Part shown: in pieces, positions 36,846-45,147 of the stretch
Layout of the letters: every line of letters starts with the position of its first letter
How positions within the stretch are numbered: the stretch's first letter is position 1
Translations under genes and position numbers: made by a program
The notes under the pieces: generated by a model
Told to the model about the DNA's origin: nothing
Seen by the model: only the letters and a program-made list of their open reading frames with translations
The model's database searches: none
From: Verrucomicrobiia bacterium
Lineage (GTDB): Bacteria; Verrucomicrobiota; Verrucomicrobiia; Limisphaerales; CAIMTB01
Direction of reading: 5' to 3'
DNA length: 64,000 nt
Assembly: GCA_019634625.1 (NCBI GenBank)
Contig: JAHCBA010000036.1
Coordinates: forward strand, 1 to 64,000

Positions 36846-37682
36846 TCATTCGGAGAAATCGGTGTCGCGTTCGGTGAGGTCGAGTTCGCGGATCCAGATG
36901 TTGCGGTAGCGGACGTCGTGGCCCTCGGCCTGGAGTTTGAGGCCGCCGGGGGTGTCGGTGATGCCGCGGCCGCCGTCGTTGCCGCCGTCGATACCGGAGC
37001 GGGGGCCGCCCCAGACCTGGTTGATGGGCTGGTTGGTGTGAACCTTGATTCCGTTGAAGTACATCGTCACGAGGGCGGGTTCGGTGCGGCGCCCGTCCTG
37101 GAATCGCGCGGCGCGGAAGGTGATGTCGTAGGCATTCCATTTCCCGACCCCGTTGTAGGCGTGATAGGGGGAGGGGGTTTCGTTGATGACGGCGCCCATG
37201 CCGTGCTGGGTGCGGTCGCCGTCGAGGATCTGGATTTCGTAGCGGTTCTGGAGGTACACGCCGCTGTTGCCCCGGGGCTGCATCACGAGGAACTCGATAT
37301 GGAGGCGGAAGTCGCGGAACTCCTTTTGGGTCACGATGTCGGCGGCGCCGTAGCGGCCCCCGGCGGCGGCGGGGTCATCGCTCATGACGACGGTTCCGGG
37401 GTCCACGGGGTCTTCGACGATCTTCCAGCGGATGGGGAGGGAGGAGGCGAAGCCGGGTCCCTGCCAGTAGGTCCACTTCTCGTCCAGCATGGCGCGGGAG
37501 CCGTCGAAGAGGACCTCGGCTCCGGGCGGGGGCGGGGCTCCGACGCCGAGGGTGGCGGGGGCGGCGGCAGTCGGGAACGAAACGTGGAGGGCGTACGTCA
37601 GGGCAAAGAGGATGGCGGCGCGTGCGGTGTGGAGGGAACGGCGGCCCTCGAAGAGGGGGGAGGGAGAAGGGATGCGGGGCAT
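36846..37682 (-). CDS. DUF1080 exported protein
   Basis: A 278-residue DUF1080 protein. The ATG at 37682 leaves a signal peptide (AAILFALTYALHVSFPTAAA); a longer reading from a TTG at 37757 is unlikely. Conserved blocks: AEVLFDGSRAMLDEKWTYW, VTQKEFRDFRLHIEFLV, GNSGVYLQNRYEIQILDG, WNAYDITFRAARF and RYRNIWIRELDL. The family fold is concanavalin-like and some members act on 3-keto-glycosides. It is the first gene of the DUF1080-PSD1-DUF1501 unit, which suggests a joint periplasmic role in carbohydrate breakdown. Confidence 0.92.
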   Translation of the reverse strand: MPRIPSPSPLFEGRRSLHTARAAILFALTYALHVSFPTAAAPATLGVGAPPPPGAEVLFDGSRAMLDEKWTYWQGPGFASSLPIRWKIVEDPVDPGTVVMSDDPAAAGGRYGAADIVTQKEFRDFRLHIEFLVMQPRGNSGVYLQNRYEIQILDGDRTQHGMGAVINETPSPYHAYNGVGKWNAYDITFRAARFQDGRRTEPALVTMYFNGIKVHTNQPINQVWGGPRSGIDGGNDGGRGITDTPGGLKLQAEGHDVRYRNIWIRELDLTERDTDFSE

Positions 37683-37921
37683 GGAGGCAGCATGGCGACG
37701 TGGCGGGGTGCCGGTCGAGTCCGGAGGTGACGCCGTGTGGAATCCGTGCCGGATCAACGGGCCGGGAAGGCGCCGAGATGGAGGGTATGTTTGGCGCGAT
37801 GAAGCAGTTCGGCGGGAAGCTCAATGGTCGTCTTCATGGGCAGTGGATACAGGCATGTGGCCGCATTATCAATTCAGGCGCCAGCGGAGGGTGAACCGCA
37901 TTTGCAGTCCGCGTTTCTGCT

Positions 37922-39598
37922 TCAGCCTGCCTTCGATCTTGGAGATCCGTCCCTCGCGTTGCTGGTGCATCTTGTTGCGGTCCTCTTCGCCCACGACGCG
38001 GGAGGAACGGTGCGCGGCGTCGCGCGCGTGACGTCCTGAAGGGCGACCCCAGATGGAAGAATGCTGCCCTGCCCCTGTGCGACCTCGTTCTCCACGAGAG
38101 CTGCGAGGTGCGAGACGATCGTCCTGGTCTCCTCCGCCTGGGCTTTGAGTTCCTCGGCGGCGCTGGCCGTCTCCTCGGCGCCCGAGGCATTGCCCTGGGT
38201 GACGCGATCCATTTGGGCGACGGCCGTGTTGACCTGGGAGATGCCCTGCAACTGCTCGCGGGAAGCGGTCGCGATCTCGGCGACGACCCCGTCGAGCTGC
38301 TTCGCCTTTTCCGCGATCCTGGCCAGCCGTTCGGCGACCTGCCCGCTGAGGCCGGCGCCATGGGAACTTTTCTCGATCGAATCGCCGATGCGCTCGGCGG
38401 TTTCTCGGGCGGCCTGGGCGCTGCGCTGGGCGAGGCTGCGCACTTCGTCGGCGACAACGGCGAATCCCTGACCGGCCTCTCCGGCCCGGGCCGCTTCGAC
38501 GGCGGCGTTGAGGGCCAGGATGTTGGTCTGAAAGGCGATCTCGTCGATGGTCTTGATGATGCGCGAAATGTTGTCGCTGGACGCCTTGATGGCATCCATG
38601 GCGGCGGTCATTGCCGCCATTTCCCGGGTGCCCGCATCGGCCTCCGAGCTGGTGCTTGCGGCGAGCGACTTCGCGTGGTCGGCGCTGTCGGCATTCTTGC
38701 GGGTCGTGCCCGCCATCTCCACGAGAGAGGCGCTCGTCTCCTCCAGCGAGGCCGCCTGCTGGCTGGCTCCTTCGGCCAGATTCTGGCTTGCTCCGGAGAT
38801 CTGCGCCGCAGCGGCCAGGTTCTGTTCGCTGGCCCCCCGTATCCGGGCGATGGCATCACGCAAGGGAGCGACGATCATGCGGCGGTTGAGAAACATGAAG
38901 CCGAGCCCGATGCCGCCGGACAGGGGCAGAACCCAGAACAGACTCTGCACCATGCCTGCCGCGACGACTTCGTCCACGCGGGCGAGGTCCGCCTTCAGGA
39001 CAAAGGCGCCATGCACCTCGCCGGCCTTCCAGTTTTCCATCGCGAATCCGAGGATGTCTTTGCCGTCGCCGGTCGGACTGGTGGCCGGGTCGCCATGGCA
39101 GGCCAGGCAATCCTGGGTGAGCCGGATGGGGCGCGCGTACACGATCTGGTTGGCTTCCCGGTCGATCTTCACCAGTTCGGGTACGTCCCCGCGCTCGAGA
39201 ATGTTCAGGATCTCCCTTTCTGAAGCGGTGGGAGTGTTTTCGGGATTGCGCGCCTGGTTCTTGGGCACGCGAAACTCGAAGCCGGACTCCTCGGCGGCCT
39301 TCGCGATCGCCTCCCACGCCGCAACGACTGGAATCGTCCGGTAGATTGTCGAGCCGCGCAGGTCGCCGGATTGCCGGTATTCCTCGAGGAGCTTGCGACG
39401 ATCGAAGGCACCGCGTTCGCCGAGCAGGGAGATGCTCTCGCGGACGTTTTCCGCTTCGACGACGGCGGCACGCATGGCCTGGACCGTGAGATCGACGCCC
39501 TGTTGCTCGATTACAAATTTTTGCTTTAGCAGGGTGGCCGATACGGCCAGGGCGACGGCGCCCAATGCAGCGAAAACGACCTTGGTTCCGAGTTTCAT
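37922..39598 (-). CDS. Methyl-accepting chemotaxis protein with haem-binding DUF3365-like sensor
   Basis: A 558-residue chemoreceptor. Residues 1-30 hold a membrane helix ([18 protein letters not shown]). The periplasmic domain resembles DUF3365/Tll0287: [49 protein letters not shown] and a c-type haem motif C164-L-A-C167-H168-G. A second helix ([19 protein letters not shown]) leads into the signalling domain, whose tip ([36 protein letters not shown]) is fully conserved. No clear HAMP is seen. The last 25 residues look out of frame: contracting a (CG)4 tract at 38021-38028 by one unit would extend the protein to a stop at 37874. Likely senses redox state or a haem ligand. No che genes are nearby. 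Confidence 0.92.
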   Translation of the reverse strand: MKLGTKVVFAALGAVALAVSATLLKQKFVIEQQGVDLTVQAMRAAVVEAENVRESISLLGERGAFDRRKLLEEYRQSGDLRGSTIYRTIPVVAAWEAIAKAAEESGFEFRVPKNQARNPENTPTASEREILNILERGDVPELVKIDREANQIVYARPIRLTQDCLACHGDPATSPTGDGKDILGFAMENWKAGEVHGAFVLKADLARVDEVVAAGMVQSLFWVLPLSGGIGLGFMFLNRRMIVAPLRDAIARIRGASEQNLAAAAQISGASQNLAEGASQQAASLEETSASLVEMAGTTRKNADSADHAKSLAASTSSEADAGTREMAAMTAAMDAIKASSDNISRIIKTIDEIAFQTNILALNAAVEAARAGEAGQGFAVVADEVRSLAQRSAQAARETAERIGDSIEKSSHGAGLSGQVAERLARIAEKAKQLDGVVAEIATASREQLQGISQVNTAVAQMDRVTQGNASGAEETASAAEELKAQAEETRTIVSHLAALVENEVAQGQGSILPSGVALQDVTRATPRTVPPASWAKRTATRCTSNARDGSPRSKAG

Positions 39599-39883
39599 GC
39601 GATTCGATCGGTGCGGAATGTCATGTGTTGAATCGGAGGTTCTGAGGTCTTCCTGTAGTTTCAGCGGCGGTATCGACGTGCCCCAAATGGGGGCAGCAAC
39701 GCCGTGCGCCTTCGGGGCGTTTGTATCGATATCTTCCGCCCAAGACCGTGCGTTCGAGGGGCTTATGGCCATGATCAACGGGAGTCAATTTCAGGAGGGC
39801 ATGGCCGCCACGATCCGCCCGGTGCTGATTCGCTGGTAAGAAAGACTGGGTTTGGTGCTCGAAACGTGATGGACGAGGAAGCC
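39599..39883. other. Upstream region of the chemoreceptor, no gene
   Basis: No convincing coding sequence on either strand. The stretch holds a short inverted repeat, GCCCCAAATGGGGGC-like near 39680, and ATGGCCATGATCAACGGG-type text that looks like an intergenic repeat, but I found no second copy in this window. It must contain the promoter of the minus-strand chemoreceptor. Confidence 0.35.
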
Positions 39884-39935
39884 TCTCACGGAGGCACGAA
39901 GACACGGGGAAGGATGAGAATGAGATGGAGACCCT
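39884..39935 (+). repeat. 52-bp dispersed repeat, copy 1
   Basis: TCTCACGGAGGCACGAAGAC followed by ACGGGGAAGGATGAGAATGA. It is repeated with few changes at 44930-44981, so the propeller-KAP gene is flanked on both sides by direct copies about 5 kb apart. Confidence 0.8.
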
Positions 39936-39958
39936 TGGGGTCGGCGGGGTGGCCGGGG

Positions 39959-40013
39959 TGTGCCTGCGGGTTCGAGGACGAGGACGAGTACCGCCCTTCG
40001 GGCTGAGTACGAG
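39959..40013 (+). repeat. 54-bp dispersed repeat
   Basis: CTGCGGGTTCGAGGACGAGG followed by ACGAGTACCGCCCTTCGGGC. A second copy with few changes lies at 28418-28471. Its translation in several frames yields spurious reading frames. Confidence 0.75.
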
Positions 40014-40294
40014 TCGGCTCGGATCCCGCGGATGGGTGCTGCGACCCCTGGCGGGGTCGTGTGCGAGGTGGGACTTCTGCCCGGGGGTCGAACCCGCAGA
40101 GCCGGGTCCGACCCCCGGCTAATCTCTGGAAACCCTCCGGGTTTCCGGGACCTGATCGAAGGGGAAGTTGCCAGGCTCGTTGTGCTCGGGCGCAGCTGCG
40201 AGTTATCGGAAGGCGTGTCGGAATCGGTAGCGACAGGAGAGACGAAGGTTCGCTCATCCCCGGGGTTCGTTCCGGTTCGATTCCGATACTGATA

Positions 40295-40348
<54 letters not shown>

Positions 40349-40600
40349 TTCCCCGCGTCGTAGCTGTCGACTGAGCGCATGTCCGACACCATGGAGATGC
40401 GCCCGCCTTGGAACGGGAGCGTGCTGCGGGCTGGACGGGCACCCGGGGGTTGCCCACGCTGCCTGCACACCGGAAATCCGTCCCGACCCAACCTTCCTCA
40501 GGACTTGGATCCGCACTGAAGACCGCCTGTCGCTGGGTGGTGGGATGGCGGACCGGTTCCGTGAGGATCGTTGTCGGAACCCATCAGGATCGAGCCAGCG

Positions 40601-43600
40601 ATGAGTGCCCCGTCTTTCTCCACGAAGCACAAGGGGGCGATGTCCGCCTCCGACCCGAGGGATGGGCGGCGTCGGAACTGGGAGGTGAACCGGGCCCGGC
40701 TGCGATGGTTTGGGGCGGGGTTGGCGGTGTTGCTGGTGTCGGGAGGGTGGTTTTGCTGGCTGCAGCCTCCGCTGCCGGTTGGCCTGGTTCGTGCGGGGTT
40801 TCCTTCGTGGAGTTGGTGGTGGCAACCGCGTGAGGAGCATGCGGCGATGCGGCTGCCCCGGCTGCCATCGGCCCGATACAACGCCTCTTTCTTCATCAAG
40901 AGGTCGGGCTGGGTGGTGGGGGAGGCAGGGTTGCTTGTCCGTACCATGGATGGGGGCCGGTCCTGGACGGTTCCGTCGGAGGTCACGTGGGAGGCACCTG
41001 CGGGCGTGGAGCCGGAGGCAAGCGCAGCCACAGAGGCATACGGCGAGAAGGCGGGAGACATGCCGCCGAACGTCGAGCAGCGTTCCTTGCCGGCGGAGCA
41101 ACGTGGGGTCCGGCAACCGGACGCCGAAACACCGCGGGGACCGCGAGACTTGTATGCGGTGCATTTTGCCGATGAGCAGCGCGGCTGGGTGGTGGGGGAC
41201 GGGGGGGTAATTCTGCGGACGGAGGATGGCGGGGCGACGTGGCGGAGGCAGATGTCGGGCACCGATGCGGATCTCCGATCGGTGTCCACGGTCGATGGAA
41301 CGAATGGCTGGGCAGTGGGCTGGGATGGGATCGTTCTGCGAACAGCGGATGGGGGGGCGACGTGGGGAGCGCAGACCTCGGGGATCAGGGAGCGCCTATT
41401 GTCCGTGGCGTTCGCGGATGGTCAGCGAGGCTGGGCGGTGGGCGAGGCGGGGACGATTTTGCGGACGGAGGATGGCGGGGCGAGCTGGCGGGAGCAGACC
41501 TCGGGCACCAAGGAGTATCTGATGTCGGTGGCAGTGGCGGACGGGCAGCGCGCCTGGGCGGTGGGTGGGGGAGGGACCCTTCTGCGGACGGAGGATGGCG
41601 GGGAGAATTGGAGGGTGCCGACTTCGGGTTCGGGCGCGAACGAAGAGTTCCGTTCCGTGGCGATGGCCGATGGAACGAATGGCTGGGCGGTGGGTTGGGG
41701 CGGAACAATCCTACGGACGGAGGATGGTGGCGCGACGTGGCGGGCCCAGACTTCGGGCACCCGGGAGCGTCTGGTTTCGGCCGTGGTGGCGGAGGGTCGG
41801 CGTGGCTGGGCCATGGGGCAGGGTGGGACGATTCTGCGGACGGAGGATGGCGGGGCGACGTGGTGGGCACAGACCGCGGGCCCCAGGGAGGATCTCGAGT
41901 CTGTGGCGTTGGCGGACGGGCAGCGCGGATGGGCGGTGGGGAGGGGCGGGACGATTCTGCGGACGGAGGATGGCGGGGCGACCTGGCGGGCCCAGGCAGC
42001 GGGCATGGTGGAGAATCTCCGGTCTGTGGCGTTGGTCGATGGGCGGCTGGGTTGGGCGGTGGGTGAGGCGGGGACGATTTTGCGGACGGAGGATGGCGGG
42101 GCGAGCTGGCGGGCGCAGGACTCGGGCACCGCGGTGAGTCTATCGTCCGTGTCGGCGGGGGATGGGCGGCGTGGCTGGGCGGTGGGTTCGGGCGGGACGA
42201 TCCTGCGGACGGAGGATGGCGGGGCGAACTGGCGGGCCCAGGACTCGGGCACCGTGGTGGATCTACCGTCCGTCTCGGCGCTGGATGCTCTGCGTGGCTG
42301 GGCGGTGGAATCGATCGGGCGAATCCTTCACACCGATGACGGCGGTGGAAGCTGGCGGGTCCAGTACGCGGGAGTGGGGCAGATCCTGCGGGCCGTGTGG
42401 ATGGCGGATGGGCAACGCGGGTGGGCGGTGGGAGAGGAGGGCGCGATTCTGAGAACCGAGGACGGCGGGGCGAGCTGGCAGGGGCAATCGTCGGGCACGC
42501 TTCAAACGCTCCATGCCGCCGCACTGGTGGATGGGCAGCGCGGCTGGGTGGTGGGCAATGGCGGCGCCATCCTGCGGACGGAGGATGGTGGGGCGAGTTG
42601 GCGGAAGCAGAATTCGGGCACGGTGGAGGATCTCCGATCCGTGGCGGTGGCCGATGGGCAGCGGGGATTGGCAGTGGGCAGGGGCGGCACGATTCTGCGG
42701 ACGGAGGATGGCGGGGAGAACTGGCAGCGGGTGGAGATGGGGCGCTACCGCCGATGGCCTGCGCCGGTGTTCTGGGTGAGCCTGGTGGCCGCGGCGGGAC
42801 TTGGGTGGGTGGGCTGGCGGGTGCCGCCGACGGATGCGAGCCGGCGCCGCACCACGGCCATCGAGGATTTTGCCGCATCGGATCGGCCGCTGCGGGCCGG
42901 GGAATTTGACGCGCTGAATCTGGGGCCCCTGGCCGAGGGCATTGCCAATTTCCTGCGACACGAAAAGACGCTGGGACCGCTGACCTTCGCGGTGGAGGGA
43001 CGATGGGGTTCCGGGAAGAGTTCGCTGATGGGGCTGTTGCGGTCGCGATTGGAGCGGCACGGCTTCCGCACCGTCTGGTTCAACGCGTGGCATCACGAGA
43101 GCGAGGCCCAGGTGCTGGCGGCGCTGCTGGAGGCCATACGCAACGAGGCTGTGCCCGCGTGGATGTCATGGGAGGGGTTGCGATTCCGGTGCCGGCTGAT
43201 CCATCGGCGGCTGATTCGACGCTGGGCCATGGTGCTGGCGGGGGTTGGAGCCGTGGCGGCCCTGGGGGCGGTGGTCCACACCTTCGGGCCCGACTGGCGG
43301 CGGTGGCTGGAGGCGTTGGAGCAATCGACCGCGATCATCCTGGGCGGCAAGCTGGCGGTGCTGGCGGTGGGGGTTGCCGCGGCGGTGAAGACGCTGCAGG
43401 GCCTGCGGGCCTTTGGGGTGGACCCGGCCAAGCTCATGGCGTCCATGACGAACAAGGCCCGCGTGTCGGATCTCCAGGCACAGACCAGCCTGCGGCACCG
43501 GTTTGCGGAGGAGTTCGCCGACGTCACCGAGGCGCTGCAACCGAAGACGATGACGGTGTTCATCGACGATCTCGACCGTTGCGAGCCGAAGCAGGTGATG

Positions 43601-44896
43601 GAGGTCATGCGGTGCCTGAACTTCCTGGCGTCGTCGGGCGAGTGTTTCCTGATCCTGGGCATGGAGGAGCAGGTGGTGACCAACTGCGTGGCGTTGTCGC
43701 TGAGCGACCAGTTTGTGATGGAGGACGGGCTGGTGGTGGACAACAAGGGCGCGATGGCGAGGCACCGGCGGGATTACGCCAAGCAGTGGATGGAGAAGTT
43801 GATCCAGATCCGCATCCCGGTTCCGGCCGCCGATGACGCCCAGTTGAAGGCCCTGCTGCGGGGTCCGAAGGAGGGCGGGACCCTGGAACGGAAGGCGTCG
43901 GTGGCGGAGGCCCGGGACTGGCCCGACCTGCTGCGACGGTGGGGCGCCGGGGGGTGGGAGCGGGTGAAGCCGGTCGCGCCGTGGGTGGCGGCGGTGCTGA
44001 CCGCGTCGGTGTGTTTCGGCCTGGTGCACGGGCAGTTGAAGTCGGCGTCCGAGAGGAACCGGAGGCAGGCGGAGGCCAGCGCGGCGGCCCTGCGGGACGC
44101 TGGCCGGCCCCTGGCGACCTGGCCCACGCAAGGCGTGCTGCAGCCGCAGCATCTTGCCGGGCTTGCGCTTGAACTGGCCGAACCGGCATCGGGAAAGGCC
44201 CTGATGACCAACGAGGCGTTGACGGGATGGCTCTCGACGCAGCGGTGGACGGTGCGGATGGAGTTCCAGCCGGGCACGGGCCTTCTGGCGGCTCCGAGGC
44301 TCCCGGAAACGGCCCGCGATCCTGCGAATCAGGGGCCTGTCGTTCGCGACCCGGACCGTGAACGCGATCCGGCTGAGCGGGTCCGGGAATGGCAGGTCGT
44401 GCCGGGACTGACGGATGAGGGTTGGAAGTGGTATCGGGTGGGCCTGGCGGTGGTGCTGGTGCTGGCGGCCGGTGTGAGTGCGGCACGATTGCTGGACTGG
44501 CTGCAGGAGCGAATCGAGGACTCCGAAGATTTTCGCGTGGCGCTGGACGACTGGCATCCGGAGATCGCCCGGCGGGAGCCGACACCGACGCCGCGTGCGG
44601 TCAAGCGCCTGCTGAACAAGCTGCGCTTCTACTCGATGTTGTTGCGAACGTTGTCCGGGCCGCGCGGACGGCCGGTCCTGAGCGACCGGATCATTGTGGC
44701 CTTCGGGATCCTGGAGGAGGAGCACGACGACCTCGGGTCGGTGAGGCTGACCGATCCTTCGGAGGCGCAGGTGGCGGATCTTGCGGCGCTCCAATCGGCC
44801 TTGCGGGAACACGCGGGCGTCTTCGGATTTCTCCAGAGGAGTGTGAGGACCGGCCCGCCGCCGGGGTCGCGACCGGGGTCACCTCCAACGGCCTGA
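40601..44896 (+). CDS. Membrane KAP P-loop NTPase fused to a double YCF48-type beta-propeller
   Basis: A 1431-residue fusion from the ATG at 40601. Residues 37-53 form a first helix (WFGAGLAVLLVSGGWFCWL). Residues about 100-715 hold 14 blades of about 41 residues with the YCF48/BNR signature (GWAVGxGGTILRTEDGGATW). The first blade is separated from the other 13 by a 50-residue Pro/Glu insert. A helix follows (VFWVSLVAAAGLGWVGW, about 722). The KAP NTPase has Walker A G800-R-W-G-S-G-K806-S-S and Walker B FIDDLDRC at 987-994. Two helices lie between them (about 876 and 910), as is usual in KAP proteins, and two more at about 1125 and 1276 bound an extra loop. The KAP end PRAVKRLLNKLRF is present. 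Predicted topology: propellers in the periplasm, NTPase in the cytoplasm. KAP proteins include phage-exclusion factors such as PifA; a sensing or defence role here is inference. Confidence 0.9.
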   Translation: MSAPSFSTKHKGAMSASDPRDGRRRNWEVNRARLRWFGAGLAVLLVSGGWFCWLQPPLPVGLVRAGFPSWSWWWQPREEHAAMRLPRLPSARYNASFFIKRSGWVVGEAGLLVRTMDGGRSWTVPSEVTWEAPAGVEPEASAATEAYGEKAGDMPPNVEQRSLPAEQRGVRQPDAETPRGPRDLYAVHFADEQRGWVVGDGGVILRTEDGGATWRRQMSGTDADLRSVSTVDGTNGWAVGWDGIVLRTADGGATWGAQTSGIRERLLSVAFADGQRGWAVGEAGTILRTEDGGASWREQTSGTKEYLMSVAVADGQRAWAVGGGGTLLRTEDGGENWRVPTSGSGANEEFRSVAMADGTNGWAVGWGGTILRTEDGGATWRAQTSGTRERLVSAVVAEGRRGWAMGQGGTILRTEDGGATWWAQTAGPREDLESVALADGQRGWAVGRGGTILRTEDGGATWRAQAAGMVENLRSVALVDGRLGWAVGEAGTILRTEDGGASWRAQDSGTAVSLSSVSAGDGRRGWAVGSGGTILRTEDGGANWRAQDSGTVVDLPSVSALDALRGWAVESIGRILHTDDGGGSWRVQYAGVGQILRAVWMADGQRGWAVGEEGAILRTEDGGASWQGQSSGTLQTLHAAALVDGQRGWVVGNGGAILRTEDGGASWRKQNSGTVEDLRSVAVADGQRGLAVGRGGTILRTEDGGENWQRVEMGRYRRWPAPVFWVSLVAAAGLGWVGWRVPPTDASRRRTTAIEDFAASDRPLRAGEFDALNLGPLAEGIANFLRHEKTLGPLTFAVEGRWGSGKSSLMGLLRSRLERHGFRTVWFNAWHHESEAQVLAALLEAIRNEAVPAWMSWEGLRFRCRLIHRRLIRRWAMVLAGVGAVAALGAVVHTFGPDWRRWLEALEQSTAIILGGKLAVLAVGVAAAVKTLQGLRAFGVDPAKLMASMTNKARVSDLQAQTSLRHRFAEEFADVTEALQPKTMTVFIDDLDRCEPKQVMEVMRCLNFLASSGECFLILGMEEQVVTNCVALSLSDQFVMEDGLVVDNKGAMARHRRDYAKQWMEKLIQIRIPVPAADDAQLKALLRGPKEGGTLERKASVAEARDWPDLLRRWGAGGWERVKPVAPWVAAVLTASVCFGLVHGQLKSASERNRRQAEASAAALRDAGRPLATWPTQGVLQPQHLAGLALELAEPASGKALMTNEALTGWLSTQRWTVRMEFQPGTGLLAAPRLPETARDPANQGPVVRDPDRERDPAERVREWQVVPGLTDEGWKWYRVGLAVVLVLAAGVSAARLLDWLQERIEDSEDFRVALDDWHPEIARREPTPTPRAVKRLLNKLRFYSMLLRTLSGPRGRPVLSDRIIVAFGILEEEHDDLGSVRLTDPSEAQVADLAALQSALREHAGVFGFLQRSVRTGPPPGSRPGSPPTA
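41150..42745 (+). repeat. Coding tandem repeat, 13 propeller blades
   Basis: Thirteen consecutive copies of a roughly 123-126 bp unit with the near-invariant core GCGGACGGAGGATGGCGGGG. Nucleotide identity between blades is high, so the array probably expanded or is homogenised by recombination. A fourteenth, diverged blade precedes it near 40930. Confidence 0.9.
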
Positions 44897-44929
44897 TCCA
44901 GCACGCCAGGAACGATGCGTGGAGGGGGT

Positions 44930-45060
44930 TCTCACGGAGGCACGAAGACACGGAGAAGGATGGGAATGAGATGGGGACTGGTGGGGAGAGGTGGCAACTC
45001 CGCGAAGCGTCGCCTCGGAGGGTCGAGTTCCATGAGGCCGCAGGGGCGGGGTGCGACGGG
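44930..45060 (+). repeat. 52-bp dispersed repeat copy 2 plus a partial 155-bp repeat
   Basis: Positions 44930-44981 repeat 39884-39935 (CTCACGGAGGCACGAAGACA). From about 44990 a partial copy of the 155-bp element follows (GGCAACTCCGCGAAGCGTCG, then GGGTCGAGTTCCATGAGGCC). Together they fill most of the gap between the KAP-propeller gene and the CotH gene. Confidence 0.75.
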
Positions 45061-45147
45061 AAACTGGAGCGCGATGCATTTCCAAACGGGGTTGGGTGGG
45101 GTACTCGTTTCCGGGCCGGTGGGACGCCGGCGCATTCTTGGGAACGC

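Noticed and set aside
40601-44896. A photosystem II assembly factor, from the YCF48 repeats
   Set aside because: The blades are only the sensor-like part of a KAP NTPase, and nothing photosynthetic is in the window.
44422-45147. A 242-residue N-terminal extension of the CotH protein, overlapping the KAP gene
   Set aside because: It reads the KAP gene out of frame and then repeats; the ATG at 45148 is followed by a clean signal peptide.
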